Assembly (NCBI RefSeq): GCF_030527935.1
Contig: NZ_JAUMZV010000016.1
Coordinates: forward strand, 1 to 49,410
Direction: 5' to 3'
DNA from: Kingella sp. (in: b-proteobacteria)
GTDB lineage: Bacteria; Pseudomonadota; Gammaproteobacteria; Burkholderiales; Neisseriaceae
Length of the DNA: 49,410 bases
The translations under genes and the position numbers were made by a program. Each line of letters begins with the position of its first letter. The stretch's first letter is position 1. This document shows positions 1-7,836 of this stretch, one piece after another. The notes under the pieces are model-generated. The model did not search any database, was not told the origin of the DNA, and saw only the letters and a program-made list of their open reading frames with translations.

Positions 1-109
1 CTTGGACGGCACATTCTCGGACATGAAACGGCTTTTGAGGTGTCATCAGGGGATGCGCAAGGAAGGCAAGGTTAGGTTTATTAAGGACTACTTCTCAATA
101 AAACCGTAA
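1..109 (+). pseudogene. C-terminal fragment of a transposase-like protein (cut by window edge)
   Basis: An open frame runs in from the left edge (frame starting at base 2) and stops at TAA 107-109, giving 35 residues. It contains LDGTFSDMKRLLRCHQGMRK, then a basic stretch ending in DYFSIKP. This basic tail resembles the C-termini of small DDE-type transposases, but I cannot name the family. It lies 38 bases before a terminal repeat (147-177) that is shared with two MITE-like copies elsewhere in the window, which supports an insertion-sequence origin. Whether the full gene to the left is intact cannot be seen. Confidence 0.5.
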
Positions 110-146
110 CGACAGCCTCCATTTTGTTACTTACGCCGGTATTAAA

Positions 147-177
147 GATGCCTATGAAAATAGTGAATACAGGTTCT
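147..177. mobile_element. Right end of the insertion sequence (terminal repeat)
   Basis: The sequence from GATGCCTATG to GAATACAGGTTCT nearly matches the right end of the MITE at 39476-39637 and, in reverse complement, the left end of the MITE at 26128-26289. It sits just after the transposase-like fragment and just before recN, so I read it as the outer end of the IS. Confidence 0.7.
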
Positions 178-189
178 AAACATGGGTTC

Positions 190-1851
190 TTATTTCGTGG
201 CATTTGCCAACATCTCCGCTGCGTGTTGCCGCGTGGTGTCGGTGATTTTTTCGCCGCCGAGCATGCGGGCGATTTCGTTGACGCGGGTGGTGTTGTCTAG
301 CACGCTGATTTGGCTGATGGTTTGTTCGCCGTCGCTGTGTTTGGCGACTTGCCAATGGTGTTCGCCGCAGGCGGCGACTTGGGGCAGGTGGGTGATGGCG
401 AGCACTTGGTGTTGTTTGCCCAGCGTGCGCAGGGCGCGTCCTACGGTTTCGGCTACGCCGCCGCCGATGCCGGTGTCCACTTCGTCAAAAATCAGGGTGG
501 GCACTTGGGTGTATTGGCTGGTTACCACTTGGATGGATAGGCTGATGCGGGCGAGTTCGCCACCTGATGCGACTTTGTTGAGCGGGCGCAGCGGTGTGCC
601 TTTGTTGGCGGCGACTTGGTATTGGATGTGTTCTAGCCCGTGGGCGGTGGGGCTGCTCGGTTGCAGTTCTATGTGGAATTTTGCGCCTTGCATGGCGAGT
701 GTTTGCATATGGGCGGTGGTTTCGGCGGCAAGTTGGCTGGCGGCTTGGTGGCGTGCACTGGATAGCTGTTGCGCCACTTGCATATAGTCTGCTTGCGTTT
801 GGGCGACGTTTTTTTGCAGGGCGGCGATGTCGGCGGCGGCTTCTAGCTGTTGCAAGGCAGCCTGAATTTCGGCGAGCTTGTTGGGCAGCTCTTCGGGTTC
901 TATGCGGTATTTGCGGGCGATGCTGATGAGTTCGCCGATGCGTTCTTCTTTGGCGTGCAATTCGTTGGGGTTGATTTCTATGTCGCTGAGCACGTCGCCT
1001 AGGTTGTGGCTGATTTCGCTTAATTCGGCTTCTATGCTGTCTAGCATTTCTAGGCTTTCGGCAAAGCGGGGTTCTATATGGGCGAGTTTGCTCAACGTGC
1101 GTTGGCTGCGGCTGATTTGGCGGGCGATGCCGTTGTCGCTGTCTATATAGTCTTGCACTTCGCTGGCGGCTTGCAGTAGCTCGGCGGCGTTGGCTAGGCT
1201 GTCGTGGCTTTGGTTTAGGCTTTCCCATTCGCCTGCTTCGGGGGCGAGTTGGTCTAGTTCGTTGTATTGCCATTCTAGCCGTTCGCGTTCTATGGCGATG
1301 TTTTCGGCTTGGGTTTGGGCTTCACTTAGGGCGCGTTGGGCGGCTTGCCATGCTTGGTAGGCGGCTTGGGTTTGTTCCACCAGTTTCAGGCTGCCTGAAA
1401 AGGCATCCAGCAGTTGCCGTTGCGCGGCTTCTTGGTTGAGCGATTGGTGGGCGTTTTGCCCATGGATGTCTATGAGCTGCGAACCGATGTGTTTGAGCTG
1501 GGCTAGCGTGGCGGCTTGGTTGTTGATGTAGCTGCGGCTTTTGCCTTTGATGTCTATGGTGCGGCGGATGGCGAGTTCGCTGCTGTCGTCATCCAGCAGG
1601 CCTTGTTCGCGCAATTCGGCTTGCAGGGCGGGGTGTTCACTGATGTCAAACAGGGCGGAAAGCTGGGCTTCGTTTGCGCCTGTGCGGATTTGGCTGTAAT
1701 CGGCTTTGTCGCCGAGCAATAGGGCGATGGCATCCAGCGTGATGGATTTGCCCGCGCCTGTTTCGCCTGTGAGCACGGTGAAGCCGTTTTGGAAGTTTAG
1801 GTTGAGTTTTTCTACGATGACGAAGTTTTGCAGGGATAGGGCGAGTAGCAT
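190..1851 (-). CDS. recN: DNA repair protein RecN
   Basis: RecN is a cytoplasmic SMC-like ATPase acting in recombinational repair of double-strand breaks. The 553-residue product starts MLLALSLQNFVIVEKLNLNF. It shows a Walker A motif (GETGAGKS, residues 29-36), a long Gln/Ala/Glu-rich coiled-coil middle, the ABC signature SGGELARISLS near residue 430 and a Walker B motif LIFDEVDTGIGG near 455-466. The frame is open upstream to about 2148, but family similarity begins at MLLAL and the upstream part reads through a DUS and repeats, so I start at 1851. A king/sim overlapping DUS lies inside the gene at 1385-1399. The neighbour gluQ is divergent. Family length is about 550. Confidence 0.95.
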   Translation of the reverse strand: MLLALSLQNFVIVEKLNLNFQNGFTVLTGETGAGKSITLDAIALLLGDKADYSQIRTGANEAQLSALFDISEHPALQAELREQGLLDDDSSELAIRRTIDIKGKSRSYINNQAATLAQLKHIGSQLIDIHGQNAHQSLNQEAAQRQLLDAFSGSLKLVEQTQAAYQAWQAAQRALSEAQTQAENIAIERERLEWQYNELDQLAPEAGEWESLNQSHDSLANAAELLQAASEVQDYIDSDNGIARQISRSQRTLSKLAHIEPRFAESLEMLDSIEAELSEISHNLGDVLSDIEINPNELHAKEERIGELISIARKYRIEPEELPNKLAEIQAALQQLEAAADIAALQKNVAQTQADYMQVAQQLSSARHQAASQLAAETTAHMQTLAMQGAKFHIELQPSSPTAHGLEHIQYQVAANKGTPLRPLNKVASGGELARISLSIQVVTSQYTQVPTLIFDEVDTGIGGGVAETVGRALRTLGKQHQVLAITHLPQVAACGEHHWQVAKHSDGEQTISQISVLDNTTRVNEIARMLGGEKITDTTRQHAAEMLANATK

Positions 1852-1974
1852 TTTGGGCGTGCCTTTGGGGGAGATGGATAGAATGATGGATTTGCAAACT
1901 GGCTTTTCAGGCTGCCTGACTAAAACACGTTTGGGAGTTGGCGGGCGCGATATTACTACACCTAAGGCAGCCTG

Positions 1975-2085
1975 AAAACGAGTGCAGCGAGTTTCGGCGA
2001 AGCCAAAACGCTTTTGCGTTTGGATGAAGCCAAAACGCTTTAATGCGTTTGGATGAAGCCAAAACGAGCGCAGCGCGTTTCGTTG
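1975..2085. repeat. Degenerate tandem repeat of the 'GAGCGAAGCGAGTTT' family between recN and gluQ
   Basis: The units AACGAGTGCAGCGAGTTTCG, GGATGAAGCCAAAACGCTTT (twice, imperfectly) and AACGAGCGCAGCGCGTTTCG follow one another. Related motifs occur at about 3200, 7537-7572, 27143-27170, 41495-41525 and 43287-43320, usually joined to a DUS. No coding potential is evident. Confidence 0.6.
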
Positions 2086-2102
2086 GAACAATCCAAACCC
2101 CG

Positions 2103-2108
2103 TATAAT
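2103..2108 (+). promoter_or_regulatory. Candidate -10 box of gluQ
   Basis: A perfect TATAAT lies 31 bases upstream of the gluQ start. No good -35 hexamer is present at 17 bases, so this rests on the -10 alone. Confidence 0.4.
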
Positions 2109-2139
2109 CCGCCCTTTCCCCCTTTTTCAGGCTGCCTTT

Positions 2140-3039
2140 ATGCCCCACTACATCGGACGCTTCGCCCCCAGCCCCACAGGCTTGTTACACATAGGCTCAT
2201 TGCTCACCGCCGTTGCATCCTATGCCGACGCACGCGCCCACGGCGGGCAATGGCTGCTGCGCATGGAAGACCTAGACCCCCCGCGCGAAATGGCAGGCGC
2301 AGCAGACAACATCTTGTTTACACTAGAACAATTCGGCTTTGAATGGGACGGCGCAGTTGCCTACCAAAGCCAACGCCACGCGCTCTACCGCGCCGCATTA
2401 GGCAGCCTGAAAAGCGCAGGCTTGGCGTATCCCTGCTATTGCAGCCGCAAAGATTGGCACGCCGCCGCCCAAATGGGCGTGGATGGCTTTGTGTACAACG
2501 GCGCGTGTCGCCCCACCCCCGCTTTCAGGCTGCCTAACCATGATAACAAAACCCCCGCATGGCGCATCATCGTACCCGATGAAACCATCGCCTTTACCGA
2601 TGCCATCGTCGGGCATTACGCGCAAAATCTCGCCCACGACATCGGCGATTTTGTACTGCTGCGCGCCGATGGACATTGGGCGTATCAACTCGCCGTGGTG
2701 GTGGACGATGCCGCGCAAGGCATCACCCATATTGTGCGCGGGCAAGACCTGCTGGTTTCCACCCCGCGCCAAATCTACCTGCAACGCTGCCTTAACGCCC
2801 CCACGCCGCACTACGCCCATCTGCCCCTGCTGGTGAACGCCCACAGGCAAAAATGGAGCAAACAAACGCTCGCCCCCGCGCTGGATTTAGCCACAAAAGA
2901 AACCCTGCTGCGCCAAGTGTGCGCCTATCTCAACATCCCGCCCGCCCCCGCCGTCAACCAACCGCGCGACATACTGGCTTGGGCAGTGGCAAACTGGAAC
3001 ATGGCGCGCGTGCCCAAGCAAGCGATTTGCACCGAGTAA
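2140..3039 (+). CDS. gluQ: Glutamyl-Q tRNA(Asp) synthetase
   Basis: GluQ (YadB) attaches glutamate to the queuosine base in the anticodon loop of tRNA(Asp). It is a paralogue of the GluRS catalytic core without the anticodon-binding domain. The 299-residue product begins MPHYIGRFAPSPTGLLHIGS with the HIGH-type motif HIGS, has Cys pairs near CYCSR and GACR that fit the family's zinc site, and KWSKQT in place of KMSKS. E. coli GluQ is about 308 residues. The start at 2140 is set by homology. The DUS TTCAGGCTGCCT lies directly before the ATG where a ribosome site is expected, and no better Shine-Dalgarno is visible. A DUS is also read inside the gene near 2400. Confidence 0.93.
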   Translation: MPHYIGRFAPSPTGLLHIGSLLTAVASYADARAHGGQWLLRMEDLDPPREMAGAADNILFTLEQFGFEWDGAVAYQSQRHALYRAALGSLKSAGLAYPCYCSRKDWHAAAQMGVDGFVYNGACRPTPAFRLPNHDNKTPAWRIIVPDETIAFTDAIVGHYAQNLAHDIGDFVLLRADGHWAYQLAVVVDDAAQGITHIVRGQDLLVSTPRQIYLQRCLNAPTPHYAHLPLLVNAHRQKWSKQTLAPALDLATKETLLRQVCAYLNIPPAPAVNQPRDILAWAVANWNMARVPKQAICTE

Positions 3040-3086
3040 TGGGCGGCAGCCTGAAATCCATCAACATCCCCTGCCCCACCACAAAA

Positions 3087-3127
3087 AGGCAGCCTGAAAA
3101 CGCTTTGCCACGCTTTTCAGGCTGCCT
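3087..3127. terminator. DUS inverted pair downstream of gluQ
   Basis: AGGCAGCCTGAA (3087-3098) and its reverse complement (3116-3127) form a stem with A-rich and T-rich flanks. Paired DUS are a known terminator arrangement in Neisseriaceae. A second, slightly imperfect pair lies at 3263-3302, closer to the end of pgk. Confidence 0.65.
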
Positions 3128-3319
3128 TTGCCCCCCCAACAACAGCCTGAACCTAAAGGCGTGGGCATGGCGGGCTTTCGTGGGGATGGGGTTGGCTGGG
3201 TTTTAGCTTCGCAACTTCGCTGCGCTACGCAAGTTACCTTGGGTCGTTATGCGAACACACAAAGGCAGCCTGAAAACAAAAAAAGGTCATTTCAGGCTGC
3301 CCTAACCAGCTAGTTCATA

Positions 3320-4498
3320 TTATTTGGCGAACCGCTCCAACACCGCCACCGCTGGCAATTCCTTGCCTTCCAAAAATTCCAAAAACGCGCCACCGCCTGT
3401 GGAGATGTAGCCGATTTGCTCGGTGATGCCAAACTTGGCAATCGCCGCCAGCGTGTCGCCGCCGCCCGCAATGGAGAAGCCCGCGCTTTCGGCAATCGCC
3501 CGTGCCACTGCTTCCGTACCGCCCGCAAATTGGGCAAATTCAAACACGCCCACAGGGCCGTTCCACACAATCGTGCCCGCGTTTTTCAAAATATCGGCAA
3601 GTTGGGCGGCAGATTGTTTGCCGATGTCCAAAATCATATCGTCTGCTGCCACATCGTCCACCGATTTATGCTCCGCCGCCGCACTTTCGGCAAATTCTTT
3701 GGCGGTAACCACGTCCACAGGCAAGGGCACAACGCCGCCTTTGGCTTGCATTTTGGCGATGATTTTTTTCGCTTCGTCCACCAAATCAGGCTCGGCAAGC
3801 GATTTGCCAATGGCTTTGCCTTGCGCCAGCAAGAAGGTGTTGGCGATGCCGCCGCCCACAATCAAATGCTCCACTTTATCTGCCAAGCTGTTCAAAATGG
3901 TGAGCTTGGTGGACACTTTGCTGCCCGCCACAATCGCCACCAGCGGGCGGGCGGGAGTTTTCAAGGCTTTGCCCAGCGCGTCCAATTCCGCCGTCATCAA
4001 AATGCCCGCGCACGACAGCGGCGCAGCGGCGGCAACGGCTTCGGTAGATGCTTGGGCGCGGTGCGCGGTGCCAAAGGCATCGTTCACAAAAATATCGCAC
4101 AAAGCGGCGTAGGCTTTGCCCAGCTCGGGGTCGTTTTTCTTTTCGCCTTTATTCACGCGCACGTTTTGCAGCAACGCCACTTCGCCCGCTTTCAGGCTGG
4201 GTTTGCGCTCGCGCCAATTATTGAGCACGGTGATGTCGCGGTCTAATAATCGCCCCAAATGCGCGGCAACGGGGCCAACATCGTCTTCGGCGTGGAATTC
4301 GCCTTCGGTGGGGCGACCCAAATGCGTCATCACAATCACCGCTGCGCCGTTATCCAAGCAATATTGAATGGACGGCAGCGAAGCGCGAATGCGGGTGTCG
4401 TCGCTGATTTTGCCGTCTTTAAAGGGCACGTTTAAATCAGCGCGGATTAACACGGTTTTGCCGTTGACGTTTTGGTCGGTGAGTTTGAGAAATGACAT
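3320..4498 (-). CDS. pgk: Phosphoglycerate kinase
   Basis: Pgk transfers a phosphate between 1,3-bisphosphoglycerate and ADP in glycolysis and gluconeogenesis, in the cytoplasm. The 392-residue product begins MSFLKLTDQNVNGKTVLIRA. It has the N-terminal substrate-binding signature VLIRADLNVPF, the His/Arg motif MTHLGRPT, and the nucleotide-binding C-terminal motifs GPVGVFE and GGGDTLAA. The start at 4498 is chosen because AAAGGA lies about eight bases upstream; an in-frame start 18 bases earlier (MQRTFI) would swallow that site. The length is normal for the family. It is transcribed alone and converges with gluQ across DUS-pair terminators. Confidence 0.97.
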   Translation of the reverse strand: MSFLKLTDQNVNGKTVLIRADLNVPFKDGKISDDTRIRASLPSIQYCLDNGAAVIVMTHLGRPTEGEFHAEDDVGPVAAHLGRLLDRDITVLNNWRERKPSLKAGEVALLQNVRVNKGEKKNDPELGKAYAALCDIFVNDAFGTAHRAQASTEAVAAAAPLSCAGILMTAELDALGKALKTPARPLVAIVAGSKVSTKLTILNSLADKVEHLIVGGGIANTFLLAQGKAIGKSLAEPDLVDEAKKIIAKMQAKGGVVPLPVDVVTAKEFAESAAAEHKSVDDVAADDMILDIGKQSAAQLADILKNAGTIVWNGPVGVFEFAQFAGGTEAVARAIAESAGFSIAGGGDTLAAIAKFGITEQIGYISTGGGAFLEFLEGKELPAVAVLERFAK

Positions 4499-4534
4499 GA
4501 TAAAAGTCCTTTGCAAGGGGTTGGGAAAAGGGTT

Positions 4535-5083
4535 TCAGGCTGCCTGAATGGGCGGAGTGGGGTGGTAATGGTTGCCGTATTCGCGTTCTATTTCTGTTAA
4601 TAATTCGTGCACATTCACATCAATATGATGCCGAAAAGGAAATACGCAAAATGGCGTGTTGAATTGAAGCTGATAAAAGTGGGCAAATAATCGGTTAATC
4701 GGGTTTAATTTTGCCAGATAGGGAGCATTGTCGCGCAGATACAGGCGCAGAAGCCAATATTTGCCATTATGATGAACATCTATGCCAGCAATATCGCGCC
4801 ATGCGATAAACCCCACATTGGCAGATGGGTGGCGGTAGCAAATGCCGCGTTCGTTCACAATCAAAATTTCATTTTGCGCGGGACGGCACATCTCGCGGAC
4901 GATAAACGGCGCACTCATAACGATGAATAACGCTGCCATTATCCAAAACGGTATGGCGTAAAGCATCTCGGTTTACTTCCATGCTTGCACGATAAATATG
5001 CCTGCCATCGCTAGGAATGCCAACCCAAGCAAGGGCAGATTGGCGCGATGATAATGGACAACAATCGGCTGGGGTTTGGGCAT
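4535..5083 (-). pseudogene. STM3941-like membrane-anchored protein, interrupted by an in-frame stop
   Basis: Reading from ATG 5083 with a good ribosome site (AGGAGA) gives MPKPQPIVVHYHRANLPLLG, a membrane segment (LLGLAFLAMAGIFIVQAW) and then TAA after codon 36. The same frame resumes at TEMLYAIPFW with a second membrane segment and a soluble domain (NERGICY, VGFIAWRDI, LRLYLRDNAPYLAKL) typical of the STM3941 family, ending IQAA and a stop that is part of a DUS. Joined, it would be 181 codons long, the usual family size. The downstream part (4535-4966, 143 residues) could still be made by re-initiation at ATG 4966. Function of the family is not known. Confidence 0.7.
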
Positions 5084-5155
5084 GGCTTTCTCCTGTTTCA
5101 GGCTGCATCAATGCGCGATGGCAAGCCATGCAATGATACCTGAGAACCATGCAAA

Positions 5156-5195
5156 AGGCAGCCTGAAACGGACTAATACTCGTTTCAGGCTGCCT
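5156..5195. terminator. DUS inverted pair downstream of rclA
   Basis: AGGCAGCCTGAA at 5156-5167 and TTCAGGCTGCCT at 5184-5195 form a stem between the rclA-like gene and the STM3941-like pseudogene, a likely terminator for the leftward rclA transcript. Confidence 0.6.
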
Positions 5196-5227
5196 TGGGG
5201 GTGGGCAAACTGTGCCGTTATTTATTT

Positions 5228-6547
5228 TCAGGCTGCCGCAAATAAATCATTCAGCCCTTCGGCGATGGTGGGATGGGTGAAGATTTGGTTTTTCAGGTAT
5301 CGGGCGGGGATGCGGTTATCCATCGCCATTTTGAACAGGTTAATCAGCTCCTGCGATTCGGCGCAAAACAGGGTTACGCCTAAAATTTCATCGCTTTCGC
5401 TGTCCACAATGGCTTTGAGCAAGCCATCGGTTTGCCCCAAGATTTTGGCTTTGGGAATGGCTTCGGCTTTCAGTTTCAGCACTTTGTAGCTGCACCCCGA
5501 TTGCGCGGCGGCGGTTTCGGTTAAGCCGATGTGCGAAAGCGGCGGCTCGGTGAAAGTGGTGGTGGGGAAGGTGGCGCGGTCGCTGCGGCGGCGCGTGCCG
5601 TTGCCGAGCAGTTGGTCACGCACGATGCGGTAATCGTCCAGCGAAATGTAGGTAAACATGGGGCTGCCCGCCACGTCGCCCATCGCCCAAATATGCGCTT
5701 TGCCCAGCACGCGGCATTGTTCATCGGTGGCGATAAAGCCGCGTTCGGTGGTGGCGATGCCTGCGTTTTCCAGCGCGAGCGCGGCGGTGTTGGGATGCCG
5801 TCCAATCGCCACCAACACGGCATCGGCGGCAAAGTCGCCTTGGTTGGTTTGCACCAGCACGCTGTCGCCCTGCTCCACAAAGGCGGTGGTTTGAACGCTT
5901 GGCAACACGTTGATTTGACGGCTGTTTAACACGCGCAGCATTTCTTCGGCGATGTCGCGGTCTTCGCGCGGCAGGAAAACGGGGCTGTTGTCCAAAATGG
6001 TTACTTGGCTGCCAAATTGTTGATACATAAAGGCAAATTCTAGCGAAATATAGCCACCGCCAATAATCACCAGCCGCGCGGGGCGTTGGGCAAGCGACAG
6101 TATTTCGCTGCTGTAATACACGCGCGGGCTGTTTGCGCCTGCGATGTTGAGCGGGTTGGACGCTGCGCCTGTGTTGATGAAAATGCGCTCGGCGTGGATG
6201 GTTTGCTCGCCTGCTGCGCTGCGCAGTATTACATTGTGCTCGTCTTGAAACTGGGCTTGGGCGTGGATGATTTGCACGTTTGCCATGTTGTCTAGCTTGG
6301 CGAAATTGGCGGCGCGTAGCTTGGGAATCAGCGTGTTTTTGGCTTGCATGGCAGCCTGAAAATCGTGGTGCTTCGCGCCTTCTGCCAGCAGTTTTTTGCT
6401 GGGGATGCAGCCGATGTTGATGCACGTTCCGCCGTACATTTGCTCGTCTTGTTCTACTAAAACAACGCTTTGCCCGTGTTGGGCTAAATCGGCGGCCAGC
6501 GTTTTTCCTGCTTTGCCAAAGCCGATGATTAGGTTTTGTGTGTGCAT
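5228..6547 (-). CDS. rclA: RclA-like pyridine nucleotide-disulfide oxidoreductase
   Basis: The 439-residue flavoprotein aligns closely from memory with E. coli RclA, a cupric reductase of the hypochlorous-acid stress response. It opens with the FAD-binding IIGFGKAGKTLAADLA, has the redox pair C42/C47 in YGGTCINIGCIPSK, a second Rossmann motif (IIGGGYISLEFA), the RclA-like LPREDRDIAEEML and FTYISLDDYRIVRDQLLG, and a C-terminal dimer domain ending FTHPTIAEGLNDLF. I start at ATG 6547 with GGAG upstream; a TTG 18 bases earlier is less likely. No RclR-type regulator is nearby. The alternative is another disulfide reductase, but the RclA-specific stretches make this unlikely. Confidence 0.88.
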   Translation of the reverse strand: MHTQNLIIGFGKAGKTLAADLAQHGQSVVLVEQDEQMYGGTCINIGCIPSKKLLAEGAKHHDFQAAMQAKNTLIPKLRAANFAKLDNMANVQIIHAQAQFQDEHNVILRSAAGEQTIHAERIFINTGAASNPLNIAGANSPRVYYSSEILSLAQRPARLVIIGGGYISLEFAFMYQQFGSQVTILDNSPVFLPREDRDIAEEMLRVLNSRQINVLPSVQTTAFVEQGDSVLVQTNQGDFAADAVLVAIGRHPNTAALALENAGIATTERGFIATDEQCRVLGKAHIWAMGDVAGSPMFTYISLDDYRIVRDQLLGNGTRRRSDRATFPTTTFTEPPLSHIGLTETAAAQSGCSYKVLKLKAEAIPKAKILGQTDGLLKAIVDSESDEILGVTLFCAESQELINLFKMAMDNRIPARYLKNQIFTHPTIAEGLNDLFAAA

Positions 6548-6660
6548 GGGGGGCTCCAAAAACAAAAAAACAAGATGCGGATAATAGGGACATCTTGTTG
6601 GGGAAAATGGTGGAAAAGGCGCGTTTTATGGTGTAAAGGGATGATGGTTTCAGGCTGCCT

Positions 6661-6857
6661 GAAACCTTTGCAAAATTTAAAATGAAGCAAGAAATAGTAA
6701 ATTCTCCGTCATTCCCGCGCAGGCGGAAATCTTGATTGAGTTAAAACAACAGATTGTTTTTACGACAATTTTTTAACATTAAACAAGATTCCCGCCTGCG
6801 CGGGAATGACGGCATTTCTTACTTTCAGGCTGCTGCTGGGGTTTTGCAAAAGTTTCA
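6661..6857. repeat. dRS3-like hairpin element, copy A (gap 6548-6870)
   Basis: The gap between rclA and ubiJ is filled by this element. Outer arms are GAAACCTTTGCAAAA (left) and GTTTTGCAAAAGTTTC (right). Inside are two 20-mers of the neisserial dRS3 form ATTCCC-N8-GGGAAT, at 6711-6730 (one mismatch) and 6788-6807 (perfect), facing each other around a 57-base AT-rich spacer. Further copies lie at 13429-13627, 32248-32443 and 45676-45848. Confidence 0.8.
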
Positions 6858-6870
6858 GGCTGTCTTAGGG

Positions 6871-7485
6871 CTAATCCACATCGTAATCGCGCATTTTGCG
6901 TTCTAGGTTGTCTAGGCGGCGGTTGGTATGCTCTATTTGGCGTTGCAGTTTGCCAAGCTGTTGTTGGCAGTCGTTAAGCTGCTGGGTGAGTTGGTTGTAT
7001 TGTTCTTGATTGATTGGGCTGCTCGGGCTATCTGCGGCAGCCTGAAAACCGAAGGTTTCAACGGAGTTAAAACGGAGAAACTGCCCGATGTTTTGCAGGG
7101 TTTGCCCGATTTGCTGGGCTTTTTGCGCGAGCGCGTGGGCTTGGTCTTCGCCAAAGATGCGTTGCAAGTCTTGCTGCGGCGTGTAGCGCAGTTGGCTGCA
7201 ACAGAGCATCAGGTTCATGCCGATGGTGGCATCGCCTTCTATGGCAAGGTCGCTGAAATGGGGCATGGTGCCGCGCAGGATGTTGGGCAGGGCATCGTTG
7301 TGTAGGATAAGCGTGCAGCTTGGGGCTTGCTGCGTGGGGTCTAGCGTGCCTTGGGCGTTGATGCGCCCGATGATTTTCAGGCTGCCTGTTTGCAGGGTGA
7401 TGGCGATGCCGTTGTAGCCTGCGAGTTGGGCGCAGACTTGGGGGTTGTGGGATAGGATGTGGTTGATGAGTGGGATGGAGAGCAT
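6871..7485 (-). CDS. ubiJ: UbiJ-like ubiquinone biosynthesis accessory factor (SCP2 domain)
   Basis: UbiJ is a soluble scaffold for the ubiquinone-synthesis complex and binds the lipid intermediates through an SCP2 fold. The 204-residue product has an N-terminal SCP2-like half (about 10-110; LQTGSLKIIGRINAQGTLDP, LAIEGDATIGMNLM) and a C-terminal coiled coil rich in Gln (about 160-200, NQEQYNQLTQQLNDCQQQLG), the usual UbiJ arrangement and length. Two DUS are read through in frame, encoding GSLK and FQAA. No strong ribosome site is seen before ATG 7485. No ubiB or ubiE lies next to it here, so the assignment rests on domain layout. Confidence 0.75.
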   Translation of the reverse strand: MLSIPLINHILSHNPQVCAQLAGYNGIAITLQTGSLKIIGRINAQGTLDPTQQAPSCTLILHNDALPNILRGTMPHFSDLAIEGDATIGMNLMLCCSQLRYTPQQDLQRIFGEDQAHALAQKAQQIGQTLQNIGQFLRFNSVETFGFQAAADSPSSPINQEQYNQLTQQLNDCQQQLGKLQRQIEHTNRRLDNLERKMRDYDVD

Positions 7486-7629
7486 TTTGGGGTGGGTGAG
7501 GGATGGGATTGGGGCAGCCTGAAAGGGGGGATGGGGTGTTTTAGCTTCGCTGAAACTTGCTTTGCTCGTTTTCAGGCTGCCTTGGGGTAAAGATGAATAG
7601 GCAGCCTGAAAAGCTGTAAAACGCTAATC

Positions 7630-7836
7630 TGGTGGTGTCCTAAAAAGTATGCTGGCTTAATTATTGTTGATAGAAAGCAGTATTGGTTAGAAATTCTGCA
7701 ATCTGTTCCTTCCCCCGCTGGCGGGGGAAGGCTAGGATGGGGGAGGTAGGTTTGAACAGCCACCCCACCCCACCCTAACCCTCCCCCGCCAGCGGGAGAG
7801 GGGACAGCAGTGCAGCATACTTTTTAGGACACCACC
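7630..7836. mobile_element. MITE-like element with 8-bp target duplication, copy 1 (gap 7486-8032)
   Basis: Terminal inverted repeats GGTGGTGTCCTAAAAAGTAT and its complement at 7812-7836 enclose about 206 bp. Inside are two REP-like hairpins (CCCGCTGGCGGG type). The direct repeat CGCTAATC flanks it at 7622-7629 and 7837-7844. No open frame for a transposase is present, so it must move in trans. The remainder of the gap holds DUS copies and a fragment of the GAGCGAAG repeat family. Confidence 0.85.

Noticed and set aside
485..1273. Long Arg/Pro-rich open frame on the minus strand within recN
   Set aside because: It is a shifted-frame shadow of recN with a composition typical of out-of-frame GC-rich DNA and no ribosome site.
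1852..2148. N-terminal extension of recN to 2148
   Set aside because: It translates a DUS and tandem repeats and is not like RecN; the conserved start is at 1851.
3416..4246. 276-codon frame on the plus strand opposite pgk
   Set aside because: It is the antisense shadow of pgk; the His/Phe/Gly-rich product has no domain and the real pgk covers it.
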